Origin: Aureobasidium sp. EXF-3400
Lineage: Eukaryota; Ascomycota; Dothideomycetes; Dothideales; Saccotheciaceae
Assembly: GCA_024195585.1 (NCBI GenBank)
Contig: SWBL01000372.1
Location: 1-47,192 of the forward strand
Length of the DNA stretch: 47,192 bases
Direction: 5' to 3'
The notes under the pieces were generated by a model. That model saw only the letters and a list, made by a program, of their open reading frames with translations, was not told the origin of the DNA and did no database searches. The position numbers were made by a program, and so were the translations under genes. Positions 1-11,923 of this stretch are shown here, piece by piece (positions within the stretch are counted from its first letter, which is position 1; the number at the start of each line of letters is the position of its first letter).

Positions 1-1
1 G

Positions 2-2704
2 TACCAGACCGTCACCCTCCAGGCCTTCCAGTTCTGTCTCCGTTACGCCCGCAAGACCGAATTCCGCAGACTGTGCGAGTTGCTCCGCAACCATCTCCAG
101 AATGCCGCCAAGTACTCGTCCCAGATGCACGCCATCAACCTCAGCGACCCCGACACTCTTCAGCGCCATCTCGACACTCGCTTCCAGCAGCTCAACGTTG
201 CTGTTGAGCTCGAGCTGTGGCAGGAGGCCTTCAAGTCCGTCGAGGACACCCACACTCTTCTTTCCTTGAGCAAGCGTCCTGCTAAGAACGTCATGATGGC
301 CAACTACTTCGAGAAGCTTGCCCGTATCTTCCTCGTCAGCGAGAACTACCTTTTCCACGCTGCTGCCTGGAGCCGCTACTGCAACCTCTTGCGCCAGTCA
401 GCCGCTATCATGGCTGCTGGTCAGGGCCAGAAGAAGGACAACCCCTCGAACATTGGCGATGCAGACCTCACCAAGGCCGCCTCCTTTGTCATTCTGTCTG
501 CTCTCGCCATCCCCGTCATCAGCACTTCCCGTTCCCGTGGTGCTCTGGTCGACGTTGACGAGGCCAAGAAGAACAAGAACACCCGTCTTACTAACCTCCT
601 CGGCATGTCGGCACCCCCTACCCGTGCCATTCTGTTCAAGGATGCTATCAACAAGGGTCTTCTCAAGCGCGCCTCCCCCGAGATCCGTGAGCTCTACAAC
701 ATCCTCGAGGTCGACTTCCACCCCCTGTCCATCTGCAAGAGAATCTCTCCTATTCTCACCAAGATTGCCGCCGACCCTGAGATGAAGAAGTACGTCCTGC
801 CTCTCCAGCAGGTCATTCTTACCCGCCTCTTCCAGCAGCTTTCCCAAGTCTACGAGACTGTCGAGCTCAAGTTTGTTCTCAACCTCGCTCAATTCCCCGA
901 GGAGTTCCAGATGAGCCCCGCCGCAATTGAGAAGTTCATCATGAACGGTTGCAAGAAGGGTGACTTAGCCATCCGTATCGACCACGCTACTGGTGTCCTG
1001 ACTTTCGACTCTGACGTCTTCTCGTCTGCTCGTGCTCTTCACCCTGGTAGCGGTGCTGGTTCCGCCGGTACTGAGGTTGTTCAGCGCCTCCAGAGCACCC
1101 CTGCCGAGATCGTTCGTTCTCAACTCACTCGTCTCTCCAAGGCTCTGTACATCACCTGCCAGTATGTTGACCCCACCTTCAACGAGGACCGCCAGAAGGC
1201 CAAGCTTGCCGCTCTCAAGCGTGCTGAGGCTGGCGCTGACAAGGAGCACCTCGATACTATTGCTCGTTCAGAGGTCATCCAGAAGATGAAGGAGTCTGCC
1301 GCCAACGCTTTGGCAGCCAAGGAGCGTGAGGAGGCACAGAAGAAGAGACTTCGTCAACAAGAACTGCAGGCCGCCGAGGTCCAGCGTCTGGCTGATGAGC
1401 AGCGTGAGCGTGAGGCTCGCCGTATCAGACAGGAGCAGGAGAAGGTCCAGAGAGAGGAGATGGAGCGCCAGCTTAAGGAGCTTAAGCAAGGTGTCAAGGG
1501 TGTTGATATTGATAGCTTCGACATCAACGACCTCGACACTGGCCGTATTCGCCAGATCAAGCTGCAGGCTCTCGAGAAGGAGAAGAACGAGATGAGCGAG
1601 AAGTTGAGATTCACTGCCAAGAGAATTGACCATCTCGAGCGTGCTTACAGAAAGGAGGAGCTCAAGCACCTGAGCGCCGATTACGATACTCAACGCGAGC
1701 GCGATTTGGCTGCTTACGAGAAGACCAAGTCTGAGACACTCAGAGATGCCGAGGAGAAGCACAAGGAGGCCGTTGCCCTCAAGCACCGTCTCAGCCGCTT
1801 GGTGCCTGCTTACGAGAAGTTCAAGCGTACCGTCACCGAGCAGCGCCACGCCGAGTTCGAGAAGCGTCGCAAGGTCGCAGAGCGCGAGCTCAACCAGAAG
1901 ATGGAGCAGCGTCGCCGCGAAGTCAAGGAGCGTATGGCACGCGAGAAACAAGAAGCCGAAGAGGCCGCTGCCAGAGCCCGCGAAGAAGAGGAGAGAGAGG
2001 CCAGAGAGGCCGAAGAGAAGGAGCGTGCCGATGCCGAGAAGCGCGAGAGAATGGAGAGAGAGAAGCAGGAGAGAATCAAGTCGAGAGAGTACGTTCCTAT
2101 CAAACACACCTTAAAAGCTACAACAGCATTGCTAACACATCATTACAGGGAAGCCGCTGCTGCTGCCGAGAAGCAACGCCAGCGCGAAGAGGAAGCCGAG
2201 CGTCGTCGTGCCGAGCGCAAGCAAGCACCCGCCGCCGCCGCTTCTGGTCCTTCCCGTTGGGAGAGATCTGGTGCACCCACACCTTCCGAGCCCTCCGCCG
2301 CTTCAGCTGGAGGCCCTCCCCGCCTCGCCCTTGGCGGCAACAAGCCCTCATGGCGTGAGCGTGAAGCCGCAAAGGCCGCCGGTGGTGCCGCATCTCCCGC
2401 CCCTGAGACCACTCGCCCTGACGCACCCGCACCCACACCCGCACCCGCACCCGCACCCGCCGCTGAGGAAGCCCCCAAGCGTTCTGGCTACGTTCCCCCT
2501 CACATGCGTGGTTCCGCCGGTGCCGCACCTTCCTCCGACTCTACCCCTCCCGCCGCTGCTCCTCGCGAGCGCTGGACCCCCAGATCCGCTCGCGGTGATG
2601 GCGAAACTCCTCCCCCATCTGGCGGTAGATACGAGCCTCCCTCTTCCCGTGGCGGTTCCTCTGGTGCCTACAGACGCGGTGGCTTTGGCAGCAGCAGGAA
2701 CTAG
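2..2704 (+). CDS. TIF32: eIF3a, translation initiation factor 3 subunit A (5' truncated by window)
   Basis: Largest eIF3 scaffold subunit, which holds the eIF3 complex together on the 40S ribosome in the cytoplasm. The frame is already open at position 2, so the start and probably 150-200 residues lie upstream; 880 residues are visible. A PCI-type region lies near visible residues 230-340. A very long Lys/Glu/Arg-rich coiled coil follows (about 390-720), then a Pro/Ala/Arg/Gly-rich disordered tail ending GSSRN, all typical of eIF3a. One intron is inferred at 2089-2148 (GTACGT donor, GCTAAC branch, TTACAG acceptor). It is 60 nt with no in-frame stop, so unspliced RNA also stays open. Codons mostly end in C or G, as in highly expressed fungal genes. 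The gene is convergent with SMC1. Confidence 0.93.
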   Translation, partial: YQTVTLQAFQFCLRYARKTEFRRLCELLRNHLQNAAKYSSQMHAINLSDPDTLQRHLDTRFQQLNVAVELELWQEAFKSVEDTHTLLSLSKRPAKNVMMANYFEKLARIFLVSENYLFHAAAWSRYCNLLRQSAAIMAAGQGQKKDNPSNIGDADLTKAASFVILSALAIPVISTSRSRGALVDVDEAKKNKNTRLTNLLGMSAPPTRAILFKDAINKGLLKRASPEIRELYNILEVDFHPLSICKRISPILTKIAADPEMKKYVLPLQQVILTRLFQQLSQVYETVELKFVLNLAQFPEEFQMSPAAIEKFIMNGCKKGDLAIRIDHATGVLTFDSDVFSSARALHPGSGAGSAGTEVVQRLQSTPAEIVRSQLTRLSKALYITCQYVDPTFNEDRQKAKLAALKRAEAGADKEHLDTIARSEVIQKMKESAANALAAKEREEAQKKRLRQQELQAAEVQRLADEQREREARRIRQEQEKVQREEMERQLKELKQGVKGVDIDSFDINDLDTGRIRQIKLQALEKEKNEMSEKLRFTAKRIDHLERAYRKEELKHLSADYDTQRERDLAAYEKTKSETLRDAEEKHKEAVALKHRLSRLVPAYEKFKRTVTEQRHAEFEKRRKVAERELNQKMEQRRREVKERMAREKQEAEEAAARAREEEEREAREAEEKERADAEKRERMEREKQERIKSREYVPIKHTLKATTALLTHHYREAAAAAEKQRQREEEAERRRAERKQAPAAAASGPSRWERSGAPTPSEPSAASAGGPPRLALGGNKPSWREREAAKAAGGAASPAPETTRPDAPAPTPAPAPAPAAEEAPKRSGYVPPHMRGSAGAAPSSDSTPPAAAPRERWTPRSARGDGETPPPSGGRYEPPSSRGGSSGAYRRGGFGSSRN
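2423..2460 (+). repeat. GCACCC hexanucleotide microsatellite inside eIF3a
   Basis: An imperfect tandem run of GCACCC units codes for the Ala-Pro-rich stretch in the disordered tail of eIF3a. Six-base units change length without shifting the frame, so this is a likely site of strain-to-strain length variation. Confidence 0.75.
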
Positions 2705-3143
2705 AGAAATATGTGTTCCTTGACGAAAACGACCAAACGGTGGTGGATGTAAGCAGTATCGGGAGTTGATGTTTTTGCAACGATCTTTTCTTTTTTTTTT
2801 TTGGAGCACAAAAAATCGGGAAAGGATGATCGATGAATGAGAGAGAGGTTCTTTTTACACATAGCCTGAGAAGAAAAAGCATGCATTCTCTTTTCTGACC
2901 CTTTCCATGTCTACGACCTCTGCTTCTCTCATTTCACCGCTTTTGCTTAATTGTTGTTGTTGTATATAGAATGGAATTTGACGTTTCTTGTTAATTGCAC
3001 AGTTTTCAGAATCAATATCGTTGGTATCGAGCAATAGCTAACAGTAACATTGGCATCCTCCTTTGCGTGACTTCCCTTTCGTGCTTCGAAATCATATCAG
3101 GACACAATACTTCGTTCCTTCCTCCCATATTGTTTCAGCTGTT
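2705..3143. other. Convergent 3' intergenic region, eIF3a / SMC1
   Basis: This holds the two facing 3' untranslated regions. The only marked element is a 12-nt T run at about 2791-2802. I see no coding potential or RNA gene. Confidence 0.7.
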
Positions 3144-6100
3144 TTATGCAGCCTGGTACTTGCGAAGCTATTTCAAACGAGTCAGTTCTTGCACCAAACA
3201 TATCAAGATACTTTTCGAGACTTACATCCATAGTCAAGGTCCTACTGCTGTTCACAGTCTGATCTCTCATGACACCCACAAGTGTCTCACTGTTCTGGAA
3301 GAGTCCGGTCTGTAGCAGATGTTAGCAGTCGAATTCTACGATGAATGCCTCGTGATTCTCACCTTGAGAGAAATGACAACAAACTGCATGCCCGGGCCTG
3401 CGTGTTCCTTAACGTAGTTGGCCAAACGAGCAGTATTCGCATTGTCAAGAGCAGCGTCGACCTCATCAAGAACGAAGAAAGGTGAAGGAGCATAGGTGTG
3501 AATAGCGAAGAGTAACGCCAGCGCCGCCATGGTCTTTTCGCCACCAGAAAGATGCTCCATATCACGGAAGCGCTTGAGTGGAGGCATAGCGTGATACTTG
3601 ATACCACTGAGATATGGCTCATCAGTGTCTTCGAGATCGAGGTATGCCTGACCTCCGAGAGGGAAACTGGCAGTGCGTGTAAGCTCCTTGTACACTTGAT
3701 CAATCTGACCAGAGATATGTTCGTAAGCTTTGTTAAAGAGTTCGGATCTCAAGTCTCTGATGTCGTCGAACTGATCCTTGGCTTCTTTGGCTGCTTTACG
3801 ACTTGCTTCGAATTCATCATCAGTGGATTTGAGACGTGCTTCGACACCTTCGAGACGTTCGATAGCTCTCATGTTCGGTGCCATCTTGTCGAGGTCGGCT
3901 TGTATATTCGAAACGATTTCCTGCAGGTTTGCCTCGCATTGCTCGGAATCATCTTGCTTCAAGTCGTCATCCAAGTCTGAGAAGTCAACATCAATGCCGT
4001 AGTCGTTGACTCCAGGCACACGCTGAGAGCCATCCTCTTCGTCCACATCCATGGCGTCCTCATCAGCAGCCATACCACCGTCCAGCGGAAGAGTCTCCAG
4101 CTTTCTACTTTGTGGAGTAAGAGGAATATTGATTTCCTCAATTCTACATCGGCGAAGCAAAGAGTAACGATCTGAGTTTGACCGTTGCACTGCCTCTTGA
4201 AGAGCCGTGATATCTTTGTTCGTGTCTTCGATCGATTTCGAGCGTTTTGCGACCTCACGTCGATGCTCAGCAACCTTGTCAGACTTCTCGTCGTACTTCG
4301 TTCTGCGTGTGATGAGCTGCTCGTTCATCTGCTCAACCTCGGCATTCAGTTCATCTAGCTCGTTGTTAAGATTGTCACGCTCCGATTCGAGGTTCGCAAT
4401 GTTGACTTGAGCTTCTTTTACGTCGCTCTGCAACTTAGCAATGCGGTCCTTCGTTGTCTGCAAACGTTGTGTCTCAAAGGCAAGCTGATTCTCCAATCTG
4501 CTGCGCTGGGTAGTGAACTCGAGCTTCTTTTGTGCAGCCTCTTGCTGGGCACTACCCTGCTGAGCTTCGTATGCACGTATGTCACTGTAGCCTAGACGTT
4601 GACAGAATGCAGCAAAGACTTCATCCTCGACAGTCGCCACGGATGATGAGTATGATTCGAGCTGGCTACGCAGAGTAGTGACACCCTGAGCTTGCTCCTC
4701 GTACTTTGGCCTTGTCTCCTCGAGTTGACGTCTTGCAAAGTTTAGCTCACGGCGCTTGCTCTCGATGTTCGATTCGAGTGCCTTGAGCTCTTCGTCGGCA
4801 AAGGCGCGACGTGACTCAAGACCCGCAAGTTCACCCTGAAGAGCCTCTTCTTCGGCCTGTCGGCGGTGACCCTTTGGCAGAGCACTCAGATCGGCGAGCA
4901 ATTTGTCTTTCAGGCGGCGCAAGTTCTCGACCTCCGAATCTTCCCACTTTCGTGCATTTCGTTGATCGTTTGAGCCATGTCCACCTGTCATCAAGCCGCC
5001 CTTGTGGATGATGGTGCCGTCGAGTGTGACTGCCTTGGCCTCAACACGCCTATCGTAGCAAAGATATCTAGCGATCTGTAAATCATCGCAAACAATACTA
5101 TTTCCGCAAGCGAAAGAAATAGCACGTTCGACGGCATTTTCGTAGTCGATTGTGTCAATGGCGAGACGCATGCCCCTATGCATGCCCTTCAAGTTGGCGT
5201 CCGGTGCTTTGTGCATGATGGTGTCGAGCGGGATGAAGGTTGCCTGGCCAGCACGTTGGTCACGAAGGTACTGAATACACTCCTTTGCCACTTTCTCCGT
5301 GTCGACTACAATGGAGTCATTGTGGCGACCGAGGACAGTGCTGACGGCGACGTTATACTTTTTCTGCTTTGGCTTGCAGAGCGACCATAGTTGACCTCGA
5401 ACACCAGGGAAGATTCTCTTCATAGCAGCGACGGTCTCACGAGCTCGGGTTTCTTTTTCAGATTCTCGTTGAGACACAGATGCATCGTTAAGCTTGTGCA
5501 GTACCTCTTGGAGCTTCTCCTCGATCTCGGTGTGTTTCTGAGCGGACCTCAATCTCTCCGATGTCAGGGTGTTGAATTCCTTCTTCTTGCTGTCCGCTTC
5601 ATTGTTAATAGAGCGAATAGTCGAAGTCAACTCATCACGCCTCGCTCGTAAAGTAGATACTTCACTATCGAGCTTGGAGATGTGGTTCTCGGTAGAGTCA
5701 ACCTTGCTCTTCAGACTCTCAACAGTCTCTTCGTCTGTCTTGAGTTGACGAGTGATGTTGTCCACTTTGATCTGGTCGGCTGCTGTTCTCTTGTTGACTT
5801 CTCCTCTCAAACGGTTGTATTCTTGGAGATCGGCCTCGCTGAGCTCACGTCCTGCTTGCTGTTGGGCTGCTGACCATTCCTGCTCCCATCTGCTTTGGGC
5901 TCTCTGGACAACCTCAAGATCCTTTTTCAACTGGTCGGCGTTACGAGACTGAGCATCACGCTCTTTCGAGATCTCGGTGATGCGCTTGCGTGTTGCTTCG
6001 AGCTTCTTGTTGGATAGAGAAATCTTCTCGTTGATGGGCAAGAGATCGTTCTCCTTTTCTTCGACAGCCTTTTCCTTGTTCTTGATATTACGTTCCAGCT

Positions 6101-7116
6101 TGTGAACCTCACGACCTGCCCTAGCCTGTTCTTGTTGTGCTTCTGCAAGCCTGGCTTCGTAAGCCTCGACGTTTCTTCGGTACTCCTTCAGCTCGTCTTG
6201 GTGTTTTTGGATCTCAGCACCGGACGATTCGACCATTTGTTGGAAGTGATACAGCTTCCAGAGGACGTGAGTGACCACAGCCTGGTCTTTTTCATCGGCT
6301 TTGCGGTTGTAGCTGTCGACCTCGCGCTTTTGCTCCTGGTATTGCTTGATCTCGGAGTTGATGCCTCTACGTTGGTTCAGTCTGAAAGCTTGATCCTCAG
6401 CAGCCTTTTCGGCCTCGATCTTGAGACGATCGTAGTCGGCCTTGTACTCAAGACTGCCGCTGATCTGCTCAATCAACCTGGTAAGATCCTTAGAACTTTG
6501 AGAAGCGATGGCCTCGACATCGCCTTGAAAGACGAGGAAGTTGCGAGCTTTGATCAAGATATTTTCGGCTTCGAGAGCTTCATTGTATTGCTTAGCGGAG
6601 ACAAGTCTGTTGTTGATGCGGTATTCAGACTGGCCAGTCGAAGTGATGGAACGTTTCCAAGCTTGTTCGTCTCCAGCATCATCCTCGTAGACGGCCATGA
6701 CCCAAGCATTTGTAGGGTCTGCGCGTTGAGTGCTTGTCTGAGTGTCTTGTTCCTCCTCTTGTGGACCAGATTCAGCTTCAGGGTCTTGAGCCTCGCCCTC
6801 GGGGACTTCGGTAGCAGTTCCATCGGCATTGATTCGTGAAGTCTTCAGAACACGGCCACGGTAAACCAAGTCGCGTAGATGAGTTGAGCGGAGGTGAGAA
6901 GATTTGATACCAAGGACGAATGAGATGGCGTCCATAGAATTGGACTTGCCCGAACCATTAGGACCAATGATGGAGGTGAAGTAGGAATCGCCGAAGAGGA
7001 GAACATGGTGGCCCTTGTAGGACTTGAAGTCTAGGCAAATGTTAGCAAGTTCAGAGTTGAAGCGATGCAGGGATGATGGACGCACTGAACAACTCCAGCC
7101 GGATTAGTTTGCCCAT
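3144..7116 (-). CDS. SMC1: Cohesin subunit SMC1
   Basis: Core ATPase of the cohesin ring, which holds sister chromatids together in the nucleus. Inferred exons in transcription order are 7116-7086, 7030-3363, 3309-3226 and 3167-3144, giving 1,268 aa, a normal SMC1 length. The start is the ATG at 7116 in a strong context (GCCACCATGG). Joining exon 1 restores the conserved start MGKLIRLELFNFKSYKGHH. Walker A GPNGSGKS is at residues 33-40. Two coiled-coil arms flank a hinge near residues 535-660. The C-terminal head has the LSGGEK signature and the Walker B FVLDEVDAALD. An acidic Glu/Gln-rich insert sits in the N-terminal head. The last two exons restore the family tail TGLFQNSE...LRKYQAA; the final exon is only 24 nt. 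Introns are 55, 53 and 58 nt. The gene is divergent from GPC1. Confidence 0.96.
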
Positions 7117-7496
7117 GGTGGCGGCTCGTTGTGGTGTGCTACTCTTGGAGCAGGTGCATGGAAGGACTGATCAAGTCGGACGACGCGTTGGTACAGGCAG
7201 GCGCGTCACACGCGAAACCGCCGCCAAGAAGCCAGAATGGCGGAGCGGAACCACCAGCGGGCGGTGTACACGGGCCAATGACATCGTGTCCCTGGTCAAC
7301 ATGGTCCAAAAAGTAGTCTTGTATTCAAGTCGCTCCTGACTTGCATTTCACCTGCAACAGAATCCCGCGCCTGAGAAGCAATGTCCGCTTAAACGTCCAG
7401 CTCTCCCCTCGCCTGCATATCGACGTATCCCCTCTCATCACCTACCAAATCACATCTTCCTCTATCTATCTCTCCGCGTCCTGGTTGCTCACCGCC
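7117..7496. other. Divergent promoter region, SMC1 / GPC1
   Basis: This 380-nt region is shared by two divergent genes. On the SMC1 side it holds ACGCGT and ACGCGAAA motifs (separate entry), and there is a CCAAT at about 7274-7278. On the GPC1 side lies a CT-rich leader with a short upstream ORF at 7381-7392 (ATG, two codons, TAA). Confidence 0.65.
7183..7217 (-). promoter_or_regulatory. Putative MBF (MluI cell-cycle box) sites upstream of SMC1
   Basis: A perfect ACGCGT lies at 7183-7188, with GGCGCGTC and ACGCGAAA (TTTCGCGT on the other strand) at 7200-7217. This is 67-100 nt upstream of the SMC1 ATG. In yeasts MBF binds ACGCGT to drive G1/S transcription, and cohesin genes are known targets. 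Binding here is inferred. Confidence 0.5.
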
Positions 7497-9111
7497 ATGT
7501 CGCAGCCCGTCGACACACTCAAGCCCAAACCAGACGCAGCTGCTGCTGATGCCTCTTCAGCCCAGCCTTCTGCCTCTGACACCGACTACCTGTCAGCTGT
7601 CGACGCTCAACAATACGCAGGCATGACGTCTCAGCCTACCTCGCCAGGATATCCCCATAGCGTCTTGTCACGAACCACTTCAAATGGGAGCTACAGCGAG
7701 CTTGATGATGAGAGCTTTCCCCCGCTCGATCGCCTTACTATGTTCGACATAATCGAGAATCTCGCCTTGCCTCAAAGATTGGAGCGCTTTCAGCATTCCA
7801 TTACTGCTCAGAAAGACAAGGTTCGTCGACAACAGCAGAAGCTTAGGATGTCTGGTATCACAGCCAAGGACAAGATGGTCGAAGAATGGAGACGTCGTAT
7901 CCCTACTCCTGATGAGCAGTTGGACAAGTACAAGAAACGCATGCGCGACAACGTCGACCGTCTCACCAAGAAATGGAACGATAACAAAGCAGTCACCCTG
8001 CGTGAGAAGATCTCCTTCATCACCGGTGTCCTTAACATCTTTGTCTCTGGTTACCTCATAGGCGCCCACCCTGAGTGGTTCCACATCTGGTATACCGTAC
8101 AACTGGCCTACTTCATGCCCATTCGCTACTACAAGTACCACAAGATTGGCTACCACTACTTCCTCGCCGACTTGTGTTACTTTGTCAACCTCCTCATGCT
8201 CCTGACCATGTGGTTCTTCCCAGGTAGTAAGAGATTGTTCATCAGCACATATTGTCTGGCCATGGGAAACAATGCCGTTGCCATTGCCATGTGGAGAAAC
8301 TCGCTAGTCTTCCATTCCTTGGACAAGGTCACTAGCCTGTTCATCCATATCATGCCATGTGCCACGCTTCACTGTCTCGTTCATCTCATACCTCAGGACT
8401 TGCAGAAGGAGAAGTTCCCCGCTATCTATAGTATAAAACACTCCGCGCCGTCTTCTCCGGAACATTACACTCTATGGGGCATGATTGTCTGGGCCACTGT
8501 TCCTTACGCCTGTTGGCAGCTGAGCTACCACTTCATGATCACTGTCAGGCGCAGGGACAAGATCGCTGCTGGTTCGTATTTTAGTTATTGCATGAGCTTA
8601 ACACAATTTTGACTTATTCATAGGACGTCCAACCTCTTACACTTGGCTTCGCAAGTCCTACGCGAAGAATTTCCTCGGCAAATTCGTGCTTTCGCTCCCC
8701 GAAATTCTGCAAGGCCCAGCTTTCATGATGATCCAGTACATCTATGCTCTTATCACCATGGTGCCCTGTCCTTTGTGGTTCTATTACCGTTGGGCCAGTG
8801 CTGTTTTCCTCACGGTCGTCTTCGTCTGGGCCACCTACAACGGCGCCACATTCTACATTGACGTATTCGGCCGCCGCATGGAGAAGGAGTTTGAAGCTCT
8901 CAAAAAGGAAGTCGCGAAATGGCAAGCCACTCCCGAAGGCAAGCCCATTTTGGAGGAGTCAGATCCCGCTCTGAAAGCAGTAAAGAGTATGTCTCTCGAT
9001 GCGCAGGAGCCTGCTCAACGTCAACCCGAAAACGTCGCGGGTATTGAACCCAAACAAGGCTCAACCTCAATCGAGGAAGCTACGAATACTGGGGAAGTTC
9101 GCCAGAGATGA
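7497..9111 (+). CDS. GPC1: Glycerophosphocholine acyltransferase GPC1
   Basis: Multi-pass membrane enzyme that uses acyl-CoA to acylate glycerophosphocholine to lysophosphatidylcholine, in phosphatidylcholine remodelling. Exons 7497-8571 and 8624-9111 give 520 aa. The 52-nt intron has an in-phase junction, G|GA, restoring KIAAGRPTSYTWLRKSYAKN. After a disordered Ser/Pro/Ala-rich N-terminus comes a basic amphipathic stretch, then the transmembrane core with the family-typical stretches PEWFHIWYTVQL, FMPIRYYKYHK and HYFLADLCYFVN. The tail is hydrophilic. I prefer the ATG at 7497 because the open frame upstream of it lacks an ATG and is CT-rich leader. It is divergent from SMC1 and convergent with SCD6. 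Confidence 0.85.
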
Positions 9112-9929
9112 TTATTACGATTATGTTCCAATAGCTAGATTGATTGTGGTAACAGACCTTCATGGCGTTATAGAGCTGGATACCCCCTTCGTTGATTAGA
9201 TACTTGTTTTGAAGCAGCTTATCATAATAGATTGATTGTTTTCGATTCACGATTAGCCATATGCTATCTTAGGTTGCCACTGTCCGGTTGCAAGCGTGTA
9301 GAGGGTTGACCATTTGCATCGAGTATTCCTGGCAAGGAGCAGTGATTAAGTGAAAAAAAAAACTTTGTTGCAGTAGTCACCCTAGCTCAAGTGGTAGATA
9401 CTTTAAATGAAGCACAACAAGCACATAGGAGGCAGGAGCTCTCGAAGCAGAGACTCTGTAATTAGCAGTGTTCTTTCTCTGTGTACGCTTTGAAGAACGA
9501 GGCAGGATGGTAGCACTGCAAGCTTCTCGACACAGTTGTAAACAAGTTCGACCTATGGCAGCATCGAGAACATTGTGGATCGTAGTCTGTACTGGCGCTT
9601 CTTTCTGTCTTTCAAAGGGCAAGTCTGATTTGCTTCAGGGAGTCGAGATGATGAAAATCGCTATAAACACTTTCCATGCTTTTTCCACTGACCGTTCGGA
9701 GTGAAGAACCTTGAGAAATGACATGCGCTACCCCGAGTCCTGCCCAGCCCATGTCCCCAAATGTTTCCATGCGCCCATCATTTTCTGTCTCGCCGTCTTC
9801 TTGCTAATCGCAAAATCGTTTCATTGTTCGTCCGCGAGGTTCTTCGTAGTCGTCAGCACGCTAGGCCTCTTCCTCTGCCAAGCTCCAGAACTGATTCTTT
9901 CTGTTCTGCTGTAAGCGTTGGGGGCCTTC
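9112..9929. other. Convergent 3' intergenic region, GPC1 / SCD6
   Basis: Holds two 3' untranslated regions and an A run near 9353-9363. A short stretch at 9379-9400 resembles a tRNA A box but has no B box (see rejected items). The small open frames here have no recognisable protein content. Confidence 0.6.
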
Positions 9930-11923
9930 CTAAGACTCGCCAGCAAAGCTTGCTCCACGGCCTCTGGGTGCGTAGCCGCCCCTGGGTGCAAACCCGCCGC
10001 GCTGGCCACCACGACCGTAACCTCTGCCGCGGCCGCGACCACGGAATCCACCACGGTATCCATTGTCCACGTTGGCTTGTCCGAAGGTCTCAAAGTTCTT
10101 CTTGCGCTCTTCGGTTCTGAACTCCATACCTCCCATGCGTCTTCCATCCTCTTGAGCTGCCTGTCTGTCCTTGAGCTCCGATGAGATGTTGTCAAAGAAT
10201 GAGCTTGACTTGTTGTAGGTGGCACCGGGAATGACGACCTCACGTTCGGCTTGAGGAGCCTCGTGACCATTGAGAGCATCTTCTTGGGGCTCGTCGGCGG
10301 GCGTGCCCAAGGGAGAGCCCGATGCGATTGCCTCCTTGACCAGATCCTGCTTGTTGAACTTGGCGTTGCTGGTCTCGAAATCGAAATCTGTCGTAGGTAC
10401 TTCTACCGGTTTGACAAGGTCGCGGTTGCTGGGGCGTCTGCCGCCACGGCCGCCACGGTGTCCAGCCGGGAATCCACCAGCACCGGGCTGGCGGGGTTGT
10501 CTTGTTCTGTCATCAGTGCGCATGTCACCGACGCGCTTTGTCAAGTTGTCGACACTGGCGTCAGTAGGAGCAGCAGCCGAGATAGGGAGCTTGGCCATGG
10601 CGGCGGCAACAGCGGCAGCAGCAGTTTGTGTAGCACTTTGTTGCTGTTGGGTCAAGTTTGTAGGAGCGTTGCCAGGCTTAGCGTGCAGAGGAACAAGAGG
10701 AACCGCGACACGAGTGTTCTTAGGACCAGTGGGAGGCTTCTGCTGCGACTGAGCAGGGGCAGTAGCCGCGGCAACATCAGGCTTTGAGTCGACTGGTGGA
10801 GGGGGAGCGGCAGCTTCGATTGAAGATGTCTGGTTTGCGGAAGATGCAGGTTGTTGGTCGGGAACTTGAGGAGGGAAGGCAGTGGTGTCCTTTGCGGACT
10901 CGGGCTGCTTCTTCGAGGGAGCAGGTGTTTGTGCGTCAGAAGATCTCTGCTGTTGAGGCTGAGGCTGTTGGCCAGGAGGACCAATGGGCTGAGGAGGGAA
11001 TTGTCCATGCGGGCCTTGAGGGAAGCCTTGTCCTGGAGGAGGGAACCAGCCCGGAGGAGGGGGACCGTAGAACTGAGGAGGAGCATTTGGGAAGCCATGA
11101 GGACCAGCAGGAGGACCAGCAGGAGGACCAAAGCGAGAGTTGCCCTGGGGTGGAGGAGGGTAACCGTATGGAGGGAAAGGTGGGGGTTGTTGAGGTCCCT
11201 GGGGACCTTGAGGACCGCGCCACTGCTGCTGTTGCTGCTGGTTGGGTTGGGGGAAGGCGCCCTGGGGACCGGATGATGGTGCTTGGGGAGCTCCAGGAGC
11301 GCCGTGAGGTCTTGCAGCCTAGAGGGTCCACGTCAGCGTCAACTCTTGTAGTGGCAGTTGAAAGTTGTATAGTGGTGTAGGGGCTCAGAAGGAAGGCAAC
11401 GGAAAGTGTCCACTTGGTTTTGCGCTCTCGGAAAATGACAAAGGTTTACATCCGGAATGTTTCATCAAAGCAATTGAGTGTATGCTGGGCGGTGGTGAGC
11501 AACTTACACCAAGGATGGCGGGGTCATTGGGCATCTGAGGAGCTTGGGGCTTGTTCTCCTTGGGAGGCTCGACAATGGTCAGGTCCTTCACATCGCTTCC
11601 ACGGAAGACAATGTAGTCGTAGATCTGGTCGTTGGGTGGGATCTCGTCGTCTGGGTTGCCGCGACGGCCTTCGGTACCGAATGACTTGACATTTTCGAGA
11701 GCGACTGTCGAGTTCTCCGAGTTGATCTCGTGTAGTGTACCGACGTATCTGCGCAAACGACAGTCAGTCTGCTGCACTGAGCGGCCTGCGACCTCAGCGG
11801 TTCCGAGCACTCACTTGATGTCGCTCTTGGAGATGAGAGAGATGCGCGATCTGTCCTTAGTGTTAGCTAGCTTGCTACACGACAGGACTCGATTGGGCGT
11901 GCGCACCCGATGAATTCGGACAT
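9930..11923 (-). CDS. SCD6: SCD6 / LSM14 / Sum2-type RNA-binding protein
   Basis: P-body and stress-granule protein that represses translation and promotes decapping, acting with Dhh1 and Dcp2 in yeast. Inferred exons in transcription order are 11923-11907, 11850-11815, 11748-11508 and 11318-9930, giving 560 aa. The first three exons rebuild an N-terminal LSm14-type domain ([26 protein letters not shown]). A long Pro/Gln/Gly-rich linker follows. The DFDFE box is near residue 410, FFD (SSFFDNIS) near 472, TFG (NFETFG) near 509, and an RGG/RGR-rich tail ends it. This order is diagnostic of the family. Three introns fall in the first 300 coding bases: 56, 66 and 189 nt. The last is about three times longer than any other in the window. 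It shares a 215-nt divergent promoter with the PEX39-like gene. Confidence 0.92.

Noticed and set aside
1268..2107. 279-codon open frame antisense to eIF3a
   Set aside because: Leu-rich product caused by the mirrored codon pattern of the Glu/Lys/Arg coiled coil; no family resemblance.
9379..9470. tRNA-like A box (TAGCTCAAGTGG)
   Set aside because: No B box or pairing acceptor arm within the next 90 nt.
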